Origin: Acidobacteriaceae bacterium
Lineage (GTDB): Bacteria; Acidobacteriota; Terriglobia; Terriglobales; Acidobacteriaceae
NCBI GenBank assembly: GCA_003152795.1
Contig: PMBA01000430.1
Coordinates: forward strand, 1-11,388
Reading direction: 5' to 3'
Length of the DNA: 11,388 nt
The notes below the pieces were generated by a model. That model did not search any database, was not told where the DNA came from, and was given only the letters and a program-made list of their open reading frames with translations. Positions 5,281-11,388 of the stretch are shown here, piece by piece. Numbering within the stretch: position 1 is the first letter of the stretch; every line of letters begins with the position of its first letter. Both the position numbers and the translations under genes were made by a program.

Positions 5281-7062
5281 TCACCCTCCGGATGTCTCCG
5301 CCTTCTCGTACATCTCATCGATCAACGTCCGGTAGCGCAACTCAATCCCCCGCCGCCGGACCTTAAAGGTATGGGTCAGCGTTCCATCGGACTCCGAGAA
5401 TTCTTCGGATACCACCAGCACCCGCTTCAGTCTTTCGAAGCGCGCCATGTTCTGGTTCAGTTCCTGGATGATGCCTTCATACAGCGCTTGCACCCTGGCG
5501 TTGGCGACGAGGGCTTGTCGCGAATCAAAGTCGACATGGTTGGCCCGGGCCCAATCTTCCAGGACCGGGAAGTGGGGCGCGATGAGAACGGCGGGAAACT
5601 TCCGCCGGTCGCCAAGCACCACGGCGGTCCCAATCAGCGGGTTCAGCTTCAGCGAATTCTCGATCGGCTGCGGCGCGATGAACTTCCCGCCGGAAGTCTT
5701 GATCAGATCCTTCTTGCGATCGGTGATCGAAAGGTATCCCTCGCTGTCGAGATGCCCGATGTCGCCGGTCTTGAACCAGCCGTCCACAAACGCGTCGCGG
5801 GTTTCCTCCGGACGATTCCAATAGCCACGGAATACGGAAGGTCCGCGCACCAGCAACTCGCTGTCTTCGGCAATCCGCACTTCAACGTTGGCCAGGGGCT
5901 TGCCGACCGTCCCAAGTTTGTGGGTTCTGGGCGTGTTCACGGCGATCACGGGAGAAGTTTCCGTCAGGCCGTAGCCCTCGTGAATCGGAATGCCGATATC
6001 GGCATACCACTCCGCTAATTCCCGGCCCAGGGGCGCGCCTCCGGAAATGAACTCCTCCGCTTTGCCTCCCATGCCGGCGCGCACCTTGGAAAACACCAGC
6101 CGGTCGGCGATTTTCCAGGCGAGCGCCGATGGCCGGGTGCCAGCGAGAGTCTCGGCCTGGTGAGCGCGTCCGACTGCAAGGGCCCACCCGTAGATCGCGC
6201 TTTTCGGAAAGCCGGCGGTCTTGAGGATCACCTGTTGCCGGATCTTCTCGTACACGCGGGGCACAGCAACAAAGACGGCGGGCTGTACTTCCGCCAAAGC
6301 CTGCGCCAGTTGTCCAAGGTCAGGACAATAGGCCAGCACGACGCCACGATACATCAAGGCGAAGTCCACGTGCCGCGCCGTCACATGGGAAAGGGGCAGA
6401 AACGACAGGCTCACCTCATCCTTTGATCCGAGCGCGAAGCCATCGAGTGAACAGGAGATATTCGACGCCATGTTCCCGTGGGTCAGCATCGCTCCCTTGG
6501 CATTACCCGTCGTGCCTGATGTATAGATAATTGTCGCCAGGTCGCCGGGTGCAATCGATCGCGCGCAGGCATCGAATATCGGATCGAAATCAGCCGGACC
6601 CTGCAGCATGAGTCCCTGCATATGGACGGCGTGAGCGGTTTCGACCGCATCCATCACCATGATGCGCTCCACCGGCGTGTGCCGCTGGATGGTGAGCACC
6701 TTTTCCAGTTGGCTTTTCGTGGACACCGCGATGACGCGGGCCCCGGAGTCGTTGAGGAGAAACGAAGTCTGATCCGCGGTCTGGGTGGCATACACCGGAA
6801 CTGTGACGGCGCCCAGGGTGAGCGCGGCGAAATCGGTGATGGTCCACTCCGGGCGATTTTCGCTGAGGATGGCGACACGGTCGCCTTTGCCGATGCCCCA
6901 GGAGGCAAGCGCGCGAGCCACACCGACGACGCTGCGGTAAAGCTCCGCGGAAGAGATCGGCATCCAGCCCTGGGCGCGTTTGTGCAGCATGACGCGTTCG
7001 CGGCGGTTCCCGCACACAGCCAAAAAAATGTCGTTTAAGGTCTGAAGGCCCGTCCGGTCCAT
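5281..7062 (-). CDS. Long-chain fatty-acid-CoA ligase (AMP-forming, FadD15-like)
   Basis: A 593-residue ANL-superfamily adenylate-forming enzyme that activates a fatty acid to acyl-AMP and then acyl-CoA, probably at the inner membrane face. Motifs in order: an N-terminal ENRPEW block at 68-73; the P-loop-like YTSGTTGNAKGAMLTHGN at 180-197; LPLSHVTAR at 222-230; GGAPLG at 341-346; GYGLTETSP at 363-371; the YWNRPEET to DGWFKTGD stretch at 414-434, with the ribose-binding D434; hinge DRKKDLIKTSGGK at 448-460; and a C-terminal TFKVRR at 565-570, whose K567 is the likely catalytic lysine. Length fits the 590-620 residue bacterial long-chain class. ATG is preceded by GGAGGA at a spacing of six. It runs in the same direction as thiG, but 153 bases with a repeat separate them. 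Substrate chain length is inferred from overall resemblance only. Confidence 0.93.
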   Translation of the reverse strand: MDRTGLQTLNDIFLAVCGNRRERVMLHKRAQGWMPISSAELYRSVVGVARALASWGIGKGDRVAILSENRPEWTITDFAALTLGAVTVPVYATQTADQTSFLLNDSGARVIAVSTKSQLEKVLTIQRHTPVERIMVMDAVETAHAVHMQGLMLQGPADFDPIFDACARSIAPGDLATIIYTSGTTGNAKGAMLTHGNMASNISCSLDGFALGSKDEVSLSFLPLSHVTARHVDFALMYRGVVLAYCPDLGQLAQALAEVQPAVFVAVPRVYEKIRQQVILKTAGFPKSAIYGWALAVGRAHQAETLAGTRPSALAWKIADRLVFSKVRAGMGGKAEEFISGGAPLGRELAEWYADIGIPIHEGYGLTETSPVIAVNTPRTHKLGTVGKPLANVEVRIAEDSELLVRGPSVFRGYWNRPEETRDAFVDGWFKTGDIGHLDSEGYLSITDRKKDLIKTSGGKFIAPQPIENSLKLNPLIGTAVVLGDRRKFPAVLIAPHFPVLEDWARANHVDFDSRQALVANARVQALYEGIIQELNQNMARFERLKRVLVVSEEFSESDGTLTHTFKVRRRGIELRYRTLIDEMYEKAETSGG

Positions 7063-7068
7063 TTAAGG

Positions 7069-7074
7069 TCCTCC
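7069..7074 (-). promoter_or_regulatory. Shine-Dalgarno site for the acyl-CoA synthetase
   Basis: GGAGGA on the minus strand lies six bases before the ATG at 7062, supporting this start. Confidence 0.7.
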
Positions 7075-7176
7075 ACCATTGTACGCAGTCGCTGGTACGT
7101 CCGCAGCCCTGGGACAGCGGTAGTGGTGGGTTTGCGAAACCGTTCGCCGCCAAGCGAAATGTTCGTGGACAAAGGC

Positions 7177-7200
7177 CTTCGTGATCATTCGCGGCCTTGG
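7177..7200. repeat. Degenerate 'cacgaagg'-type dispersed repeat, copy 1
   Basis: These 24 bases match 9925-9948 at all but three positions (cttcgtgatNNttcgYggccttgg). The following ccttggtggttc (7195-7206) recurs exactly at 7826-7837. It lies in the 271-base gap between the acyl-CoA synthetase and cupin genes, which shows no gene. It resembles the 'ccttcgtgtccttcgtggt' intergenic repeat common in soil bacteria. Confidence 0.55.
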
Positions 7201-7333
7201 TGGTTCAAGGCTTTCGAAGAGCGGAGGAAAGTGCGTTGCGAGGTTCGCGATCTTCAGGACAAGGCGCCGGCACGCGACCATGGGCATGGCCAGTGAAGTT
7301 GAAGCGTGCGCATGGCCGTCTCAATTTGGCGTT

Positions 7334-7792
7334 TTACCTGGTGCTCGCGACGACGTAAACGTACCGCAGCACATTTTTGCCAGTGTTGGTCACATTGTGC
7401 TCGGTCTCCGGCGGACAGTAGATGGCATGGTTGGCTTTGACGTCCAGCCTGGAACCGTCCTTGAAACTCATTTCGCCCTGCCCTTCGAGCACAACCAGCA
7501 ATTCCTCGTGTTGCCCGGTGCTGTGTTTCCCTACGGATTGGTCGGGTGAGAGGACCTCCAGTCCAGACTTCATGGTGACGGTCTCAGGGGGACCTGCGAG
7601 CACCTGGAGATAATCCTTTCCCCGACTGTCCAATTCGACCACTTTGGGTCGCGGCTTGTCTTGAGACTTCACCGGAAGCAGGAAAATCGAGCAACAGAGA
7701 AGTACGGTCATGGTCCCGAATAAAGCCCATCGTTTATAGGTGGCTTCGAAGTTCATCTGGGGTTTCCAATCTGCCCGCTGGAGAGGTGCCAT
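7334..7792 (-). CDS. Cupin-domain protein with N-terminal signal/anchor
   Basis: A 152-residue protein with a single small cupin barrel behind a hydrophobic N-terminal segment (about 22-41), so probably exported or membrane-anchored. Cupin motif 1 is seen as GKHSTGQHEELLVVLEGQG (88-106), with H90, H95 and E97 as likely metal ligands. Motif 2 is CPPETEHNVTNTG (126-138), with H132. Residues 43-80 form a polar linker. The second histidine of the classic HxH is replaced by threonine (T92); H95 may take its place. Start is uncertain: ATG at 7792 has no ribosome site, while ATG at 7756 (residue 13) has a weak GGA and would give a more standard signal peptide with MNFEATYKRW before the hydrophobic core. 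Function unknown; the cupin fold covers enzymes, sugar-binding proteins and metal-binding proteins. It is upstream of, and codirectional with, the acyl-CoA synthetase gene, 271 bases away. Confidence 0.85.
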   Translation of the reverse strand: MAPLQRADWKPQMNFEATYKRWALFGTMTVLLCCSIFLLPVKSQDKPRPKVVELDSRGKDYLQVLAGPPETVTMKSGLEVLSPDQSVGKHSTGQHEELLVVLEGQGEMSFKDGSRLDVKANHAIYCPPETEHNVTNTGKNVLRYVYVVASTR

Positions 7793-7922
7793 CTGACGCT
7801 TGGGATCGTCTATTCATGCGATCGTCCTTGGTGGTTCTTTCCTGGCGGCTCTTTGCCGGCGGATGCGCTTCCAATCATAGCTGAATGCACATTGCAATTT
7901 GCGCCGGTAGAGGCGGGGCTTG

Positions 7923-7965
7923 CTCGTCCCTGGAGACGAGGGAGGCGGGGTCTCTACGGGAGACC
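7923..7965. repeat. Pair of hairpins in the gene-poor region
   Basis: Perfect 6-pair stems ctcgtc/gacgag (7923-7928, 7935-7940) and ggtctc/gagacc (7949-7954, 7960-7965) stand eight bases apart. The loops and flanks are G-rich and no T-tract follows. Function unknown. Confidence 0.5.
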
Positions 7966-8134
7966 GGGAGGCCCCGGTTGGGGACGGCATGGAAAATCTG
8001 TATGCCGGACGCGCTCTCGGTGGCGGGTACGGTTGGCCAAAAGCCGCTCCGGGAGGGTAAAGTGGGCTGGCCGAGGGTGCCATTGCAGGGCATCTTCCAA
8101 TTCGGGAAGTCCGGTCGATCCAAGTACCATTTGG

Positions 8135-8150
8135 AGGAAAATTCCTTGCA
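8135..8150 (+). promoter_or_regulatory. Possible sigma-54 (-24/-12) promoter for the PEP-CTERM gene
   Basis: The sequence aggaaaattccttgca has GG and GC separated by exactly ten bases and ends in TTGCA, as in the -24/-12 consensus TGGCACG-N4-TTGCW; eight of twelve fixed positions agree. It lies about 160 bases before the chosen start of the PEP-CTERM gene. In floc-forming betaproteobacteria, RpoN with PrsK/PrsR is known to control PEP-CTERM genes. The match could be chance. Confidence 0.25.
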
Positions 8151-8232
8151 TAACTCTGCTAAAATGAGGTGTTCCAAAGGGCCTAAGTCCTGTCAATGAG
8201 CGTGGTTCGGAGCGACGGTTTTGGATATTGAA

Positions 8233-8254
8233 ATGCTCTATAGATGCTCTATAC
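8233..8254 (+). repeat. 11-base tandem repeat
   Basis: The units atgctctatag (8233-8243) and atgctctatac (8244-8254) differ only in the last base. The period is one helical turn, in the presumed leader of the PEP-CTERM gene. It may be a small duplication or a paired binding site. Confidence 0.55.
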
Positions 8255-8296
8255 GGCTTGGATCTCCCTCTACCGCTCACTGGCCCAGTGCCAGGT

Positions 8297-8301
8297 AGGA
8301 G
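8297..8301 (+). promoter_or_regulatory. Shine-Dalgarno site for the TTG start at 8309
   Basis: AGGAG lies seven bases before an in-frame TTG at 8309. The more upstream TTG at 8228 and the internal ATG at 8390 lack such a site, so 8309 is preferred as the start. Confidence 0.6.
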
Positions 8302-8308
8302 TGCTGTT

Positions 8309-9238
8309 TTGGACGACGGTGTTTTAGACCACGCGGAGACAGGAAAGCGCGTACGACGAAGGCGGAGCTGGTATCGGCGTCGCCTGCGCATGCAGCGAAC
8401 GCTAGCCGCTGTGGTGGTCGGGACAGTGCTGGTTGGGGCGTGCTGGAAGAATGCGGCGCGCTATTTTTCCCTGCCCACCTTGCATGCCTCCCGGGCCTTG
8501 CCCGACTCTTTCTGGATGCGGGGGAACGTACGCAGGAATCTCGCCTTGATGGGGGCGCAGTCGTCCAGTCCGAAGTGGCGGGACCGGAACCCGAACATTT
8601 ATGCCTACTCGGTGGTGCCCGGAGGCGTGAAAGATGGGGACGATCTCCGCTACGCGGCGTTGCGCGATTATGTAGTTCGGCGGCATTACGCCCACTTCGA
8701 CTTCAGCAATGCGCATCTGATACATGCTAGCGAAGCGCGCGAAGTTTATCTTTCGTACCGCATTCGTGACACCGTATTCTGGACCCGCAAAAAGATGCGC
8801 CTGCACATCGGTGAATTGCTGCTGACCGATGGCAAAATTACGGCTCGTGCGCGTTGTGGCAACCAGATTTCCGATACCGCCAAGCCCGAAGTGTCCAATG
8901 AAGAGCCGGAAGAAGATGTTTTGGACCAGCCCGTGGCGGCGCTCGAACCAGGACCGTCTTTTCTCGTCAGGCCGGTGCTCGCGCCGCCGGACTTGCCGAT
9001 TGGCCAACCGGCTCCGCCCACACTTTTCGCCGGAGCCTTCTTCTTTCCCTATGTGCCGGCTGGGGTGCCGATTGCCTCCGGAAACTGCTCCACCGAGGAC
9101 CAGATTGTGAAGGGCCACTGCCATCACCACAAACAGTCAACCGCGCCTGAGCCGTCGACCATGGTGCTGCTTGGTTCCGGCCTGGGGTTAATTTTGTGGC
9201 GTTATCGAAGAACCAGGCAATTCGCTATTAGCCATTAG
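8309..9238 (+). CDS. PEP-CTERM sorting-signal protein, function unknown
   Basis: About 309 residues from TTG 8309 (336 if TTG 8228 is used). An arginine-rich stretch (14-30) leads into a hydrophobic segment (about 32-45), acting as signal peptide or anchor. A conserved-looking globular part follows, with YSVVPGGV at 100-107 and, in 149-188, SYRIRDTVFW, HIGELLLTDG and ARARCGNQIS. Next come an acidic patch, a Pro/Ala-rich stretch (about 207-258) and a Cys/His cluster GHCHHHK near 269-275. The end is a classic PEP-CTERM signal: PEPS at 280-283, hydrophobic TMVLLGSGLGLILW at 284-297, and a basic RYRRTR tail. Such proteins are normally processed by an exosortase (EpsH/XrtA type) and linked to exopolysaccharide export; no exosortase is in this window. 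I do not recognise the central domain by name, though I recall similar blocks in acidobacterial PEP-CTERM proteins. A clear terminator follows. Confidence 0.83.
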   Translation: MDDGVLDHAETGKRVRRRRSWYRRRLRMQRTLAAVVVGTVLVGACWKNAARYFSLPTLHASRALPDSFWMRGNVRRNLALMGAQSSSPKWRDRNPNIYAYSVVPGGVKDGDDLRYAALRDYVVRRHYAHFDFSNAHLIHASEAREVYLSYRIRDTVFWTRKKMRLHIGELLLTDGKITARARCGNQISDTAKPEVSNEEPEEDVLDQPVAALEPGPSFLVRPVLAPPDLPIGQPAPPTLFAGAFFFPYVPAGVPIASGNCSTEDQIVKGHCHHHKQSTAPEPSTMVLLGSGLGLILWRYRRTRQFAISH

Positions 9239-9281
9239 ATTGCATCGTGTGACGTGGACAGTCTTGCCCGCGAGAGTCAGA

Positions 9282-9311
9282 GCCCGCCGCAAAAAGCGGG
9301 CCTTTTTGTTT
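9282..9311 (+). terminator. Intrinsic terminator of the PEP-CTERM gene
   Basis: Stem gcccgc (9282-9287) with gcgggc (9296-9301) and an A-rich loop, followed by ctttttgttt. It lies 43 bases after the stop codon and separates this gene from the next. Confidence 0.85.
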
Positions 9312-9463
9312 GCGGACGCAATGGCCACGGAGGCACGGCGGCCCTCAGTCCATCCAGCCAAACGCTGCCCAGCTCAAGAGGCGCGCGGAACTTCCGTGAA
9401 ACCTTGTGCGTATCTATGGCCAGATGAAGCAGGGAACTGACGACGCCTGCAAAGGAGCGCACC

Positions 9464-9823
9464 ATGGACGGCAACTTTATTGGTTTAGTAGCAGTGACGC
9501 TGTTTTTTGGAATTCCCCTGGCGGCGATGTACACGTACTACCGGGTTCGCAAACTGCGGACGGAGGAACGGCTGGCGGCGATCGCCCGTGGAGCGAATGT
9601 TGCCATGGAGCCTGATCTCTCCGAGGCCGCGCACTCGCGGCGCTGGGGAATCCTGCTGGCTGCCATCGCGCTGGGCTACATGGCGATGATGGCGATGATT
9701 GCGCGAGCCGAACCGGATGCGTGGAAGGCGGCGGCGGTCGGCATTGTTCCGCTTGCAGCCGGGCTCGGTTTCCTCCTGGATTCCGCTTTGATCCGCAGAG
9801 ACCTGAAATCGGTCAGCCAGTGA
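9464..9823 (+). CDS. Small integral membrane protein, DUF6249-like
   Basis: A 119-residue protein with three predicted membrane spans, at about 5-23, 61-79 and 88-106. After the first span comes a charged cytoplasmic-type stretch YYRVRKLRTEERLAAIARG (25-43), a pattern I associate from memory with DUF6249 membrane proteins. The short loop 44-59 is acidic and leads into the second span. The C-terminus (RRDLKSVSQ) is polar. ATG is preceded by AAAGGAG at a spacing of six, a strong start. Function unknown: the family has no established role that I know of. It is flanked by a terminator 150 bases upstream and a non-coding stretch downstream, so it appears to be transcribed alone. It may sit in the inner membrane as a partner of a transporter or regulator, but nothing in the sequence says so. 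Confidence 0.8.
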   Translation: MDGNFIGLVAVTLFFGIPLAAMYTYYRVRKLRTEERLAAIARGANVAMEPDLSEAAHSRRWGILLAAIALGYMAMMAMIARAEPDAWKAAAVGIVPLAAGLGFLLDSALIRRDLKSVSQ

Positions 9824-9924
9824 GGCAGACATTTGTCTGGCCGCGTTGCTGGGTCCGTTCGCAAAACTGCTGACCATCAAGGCCAGGAAGCTACACGAAG
9901 GAAACCCTACTCGGGATTGGAAGT

Positions 9925-9948
9925 CTTCGTGATGCTTCGTGGCCTTGG
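9925..9948. repeat. Degenerate 'cacgaagg'-type dispersed repeat, copy 2
   Basis: Matches 7177-7200 at 21 of 24 positions with the same spacing. Both are intergenic. The element reads as cacgaagcatcacgaag on the minus strand. Confidence 0.55.
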
Positions 9949-9960
9949 CTTTTTGGTTGT

Positions 9961-9981
9961 ATCGTGGGACTGTCCCACGAT
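9961..9981. promoter_or_regulatory. Near-perfect palindrome upstream of the S53 gene
   Basis: Arms atcgtgggac (9961-9970) and gtcccacgat (9972-9981) are perfect 10-base complements around a single T. This symmetry is unlikely by chance and suits a dimeric regulator's operator, or a repeat end. It is 170 bases before the S53 start. No known operator is recognised. Confidence 0.45.
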
Positions 9982-10138
9982 CCCGGCCGCCGCATCCTTG
10001 ACCATGACCATGTCGTTGCCTTCGCGCGGGCTGCGAACCCACGCCACAGAGTACAAATGATTGCGTAAAGCGCGCCCCAGGCGCCGTTTTCGGGCTTGCA
10101 TTTGCCCCGTCCAAACGTCATCATTACCGGCGGCGTAC

Positions 10139-10143
10139 GGGAG
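10139..10143 (+). promoter_or_regulatory. Shine-Dalgarno site fixing the S53 start at 10151
   Basis: GGGAG lies seven bases before ATG at 10151, which begins a clear signal peptide. An in-frame TTG at 10061 would add 30 arginine-rich residues ahead of the signal peptide and lacks a ribosome site. Confidence 0.7.
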
Positions 10144-10150
10144 TCGGCGA

Positions 10151-11374
10151 ATGAAGCGTTGTTTTGCAGTTGCAGTCTATGCGTTTGTAATCTCCATGAT
10201 CGTAATCGGGGCTGCGTTGTTGCTGGGCGTGGCTTCTGGGCCGGCTTTCGCGCAAACACGCACCGAATCGGTTTTCAACGGACACAGGATTATCATTCCC
10301 GAATCCAGCATTCCGCGGGCTGGCCGCCATCACACCAATTACTTCTTTGTGGACTCGGACGTTCCGAGCCCGAGCGGCCCGCCTGCTGGCGTGGAGACGC
10401 CAGGATCCCTGGCCTGTGTCTACCAGTTGGTGACGGGGCCAGCCGGTTGCCCGATTGCCACGAGCACCAATCTTCCGACCGGGGGCTGGGGCGCAATTGC
10501 CATCGTGGATGCTGGGGACTACCCGACTGCGGCAGCCGATCTGGCAGCCTTTTCCAGTTATTACGGACTGCCCGCGGCCAACTTCGCGGTCAAGTATTCC
10601 GGCAAGAAGCCTCCGGTCTACTCCGATTGGGAGGTTGAGGAGGCGTTAGACATCGAGTGGGCTCACGCCATGGCGCCGAAGGCCAAACTTTTCCTGGTCG
10701 AGTCGGTGCAAGTCAACACCGATCCTACCTGGGGAGCGGTGCAGTACGCAGCAAAACTGGTGGCCAAGAATGGCGGTGGTGTGGTCAGCATGAGCTGGGG
10801 CGACCCGGAAGTTAAGAAAGAGCTGAATTGGGACAAGTACTTCACCACTCCCGGCGTCGTGTACTTTGCGGCCAGCGGCGATTCCGGAATCGGCGTCAGC
10901 ATCTATCCGGGGGCGTCTCCCAATGTGGTTTCAGTTGGAGGCACGTATTTTAGCCGCGACGGCAACGGCAACTTTGTGAACGAGGTTTACTACAGCGGCG
11001 GGGGCGGCGGCGACATTAGTCCCTACGAGCCCATACCCACCTACCAGAGCGGCATTGCAGGCATGGTCGGAACCCATCGCGGGTATCCTGACGTGGCCGC
11101 TGATTTCTGCTGCGCGGGTGTTTACCTCAATGGCGCCTGGTATGCGGTGGGAGGCACGAGTTGGGCCTCACCGACTTTTGCCGGCATCGTCAACGCCGCC
11201 GGCAACAAGCAGCAGTCAAGCCAGGACGAGCTGACCTGGATCTACGGCGAGTTGGCCAATCCAGCCGAATACCAAGCCGATTTCAACGACATCACCCAGG
11301 GCGATGCGCGCTGCGTGCCCGGCTGGGACCTGTGCACCGGTGTTGGCTCGCCCCGGACCTATGCCGGCAAGTAA
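10151..11374 (+). CDS. Secreted S53 (sedolisin-like) serine-carboxyl peptidase without prodomain
   Basis: A 407-residue secreted peptidase of the sedolisin/kumamolisin family, which cleaves proteins in acid using a Ser-Glu-Asp triad. A signal peptide (1-34, ending PAFA before QTRTE) is followed almost at once by the catalytic domain. Likely active residues are E163 and D167 (E-x-x-x-D in WEVEEALDIEWAHAMAP), oxyanion-hole D244 in AASGDSG, and nucleophile S337 in GGTSWASPTFAG. A C-terminal calcium-site pattern is present: DFNDITQGD at 377-385, then GWDLCTGVGSP at 391-401. C89/C100 and C388/C395 could form disulfides. Typical S53 precursors carry a propeptide of about 150-200 residues before the catalytic domain; here only about 50 residues lie between the signal peptide and the ETPGSLACVY block. 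That is either a subfamily trait or a sign of altered maturation. It acts outside the cytoplasm, probably in protein scavenging. It ends 14 bases from the window edge and is complete. Confidence 0.93.
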   Translation: MKRCFAVAVYAFVISMIVIGAALLLGVASGPAFAQTRTESVFNGHRIIIPESSIPRAGRHHTNYFFVDSDVPSPSGPPAGVETPGSLACVYQLVTGPAGCPIATSTNLPTGGWGAIAIVDAGDYPTAAADLAAFSSYYGLPAANFAVKYSGKKPPVYSDWEVEEALDIEWAHAMAPKAKLFLVESVQVNTDPTWGAVQYAAKLVAKNGGGVVSMSWGDPEVKKELNWDKYFTTPGVVYFAASGDSGIGVSIYPGASPNVVSVGGTYFSRDGNGNFVNEVYYSGGGGGDISPYEPIPTYQSGIAGMVGTHRGYPDVAADFCCAGVYLNGAWYAVGGTSWASPTFAGIVNAAGNKQQSSQDELTWIYGELANPAEYQADFNDITQGDARCVPGWDLCTGVGSPRTYAGK

Positions 11375-11388
11375 CCCGCGAAATTAGA

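Larger units (their letters stand above)
7793..8308. other. Gene-poor region with hairpins between divergent genes
   Basis: About 500 bases with no convincing gene. Overlapping frames are open on both strands, but none shows a family motif, signal peptide or good ribosome site. It holds a repeat fragment (7826-7837), hairpin ctcgtc/gacgag (7923-7940, 6-base loop), hairpin ggtctc/gagacc (7949-7965, 5-base loop), a possible sigma-54 promoter (8135-8150) and an 11-base tandem repeat (8233-8254). It is probably the control region and leader of the PEP-CTERM gene, or partly decayed repeat DNA. Confidence 0.5.
9824..10150. other. Non-coding stretch between the DUF6249-like and S53 genes
   Basis: 327 bases with no convincing gene; open frames here run through repeats and have no ribosome site. 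It contains a degenerate dispersed repeat (9925-9948), a near-perfect palindrome (9961-9981), a duplicated gaccat (10001-10012) and the S53 ribosome site (10139-10143). No terminator with a T-tract is seen after the upstream gene. Confidence 0.5.

Noticed and set aside
4789..6018. Long plus-strand open frame of 409 codons
   Set aside because: It runs antisense to thiG and the acyl-CoA synthetase, both with full motif sets. The translation has no domain and is a by-product of high GC.
7853..8199. Overlapping open frames on both strands in the gene-poor region
   Set aside because: No ribosome site, no motif and no signal peptide; the frames run through hairpins and repeat fragments. Coding potential cannot be wholly excluded.
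8402..9130. Minus-strand open frame of 242 codons
   Set aside because: It is antisense to the PEP-CTERM gene, whose sorting signal confirms the plus-strand frame.
9907..10101. 64-codon minus-strand frame with a fairly natural-looking translation
   Set aside because: It has no ribosome site, crosses the palindrome and the dispersed repeat, and has no recognisable domain. It may be repeat DNA.
10096..10124. TTGCAT with CATCAT at 17 bases as an S53 promoter
   Set aside because: Only half to two thirds of the consensus positions match, which is expected by chance in this length.

Overview
The window reads as a high-GC chromosome segment from a soil or sediment bacterium, most likely Acidobacteriota. 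Three things point there: a protein ending in a PEP-CTERM sorting signal, a secreted S53 (sedolisin) peptidase whose N-terminal blocks resemble acidobacterial homologues, and many short intergenic repeats. The repeats include the motif that reads HPERSEG or ILSEAKDL when translated, 'cacgaagg'-type repeats and heptamer arrays. The placement comes from memory of such genomes, not from a search. No tRNA, rRNA, CRISPR array, transposase or phage gene was seen, and the gene mix is mostly housekeeping.

Layout. 1-204: a chain of four abutting inverted repeats containing two copies of a dispersed repeat. 205-1359 (+): a PLP-dependent Cys/Met-metabolism enzyme. 1447-1764 (-): cutA, convergent with it. 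1838-3253 (+): an alpha-D-phosphohexomutase, divergent from cutA, overlapped at its 3' end by a FtsB/DivIC-like division protein (3238-3720). 3878-4201 (+): a small secreted protein behind a duplicated leader. 4224-4259: a bidirectional terminator. 4354-5127 (-): thiG. 5281-7062 (-): a long-chain acyl-CoA synthetase. 7334-7792 (-): a membrane-anchored or exported cupin. 7793-8308: about 500 bases without a convincing gene, holding hairpins and a possible sigma-54 promoter. 8309-9238 (+): the PEP-CTERM protein, followed by an intrinsic terminator. 9464-9823 (+): a small membrane protein resembling DUF6249. 9824-10150: a non-coding stretch with a near-perfect palindrome. 10151-11374 (+): an S53 peptidase with a signal peptide but no recognisable propeptide.

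The left half is central metabolism and cell division: sulfur amino acids, hexose phosphates, thiazole of thiamine, fatty-acid activation and septum formation. There is little operon structure beyond the mutase/ftsB-like overlap. The right half is envelope and secretion: exported cupin, PEP-CTERM protein, DUF6249-like membrane protein and secreted acid peptidase. No exosortase or polysaccharide locus is visible, so the PEP-CTERM protein must depend on machinery encoded elsewhere.

I do not see a clear new multi-gene system. The most interesting leads are the S53 enzyme with an intact Glu/Asp/Asp/Ser set but no prodomain, the uncharacterised PEP-CTERM protein with a possible sigma-54 promoter, the chain of hairpins at the left edge, and the heptamer tandem arrays.
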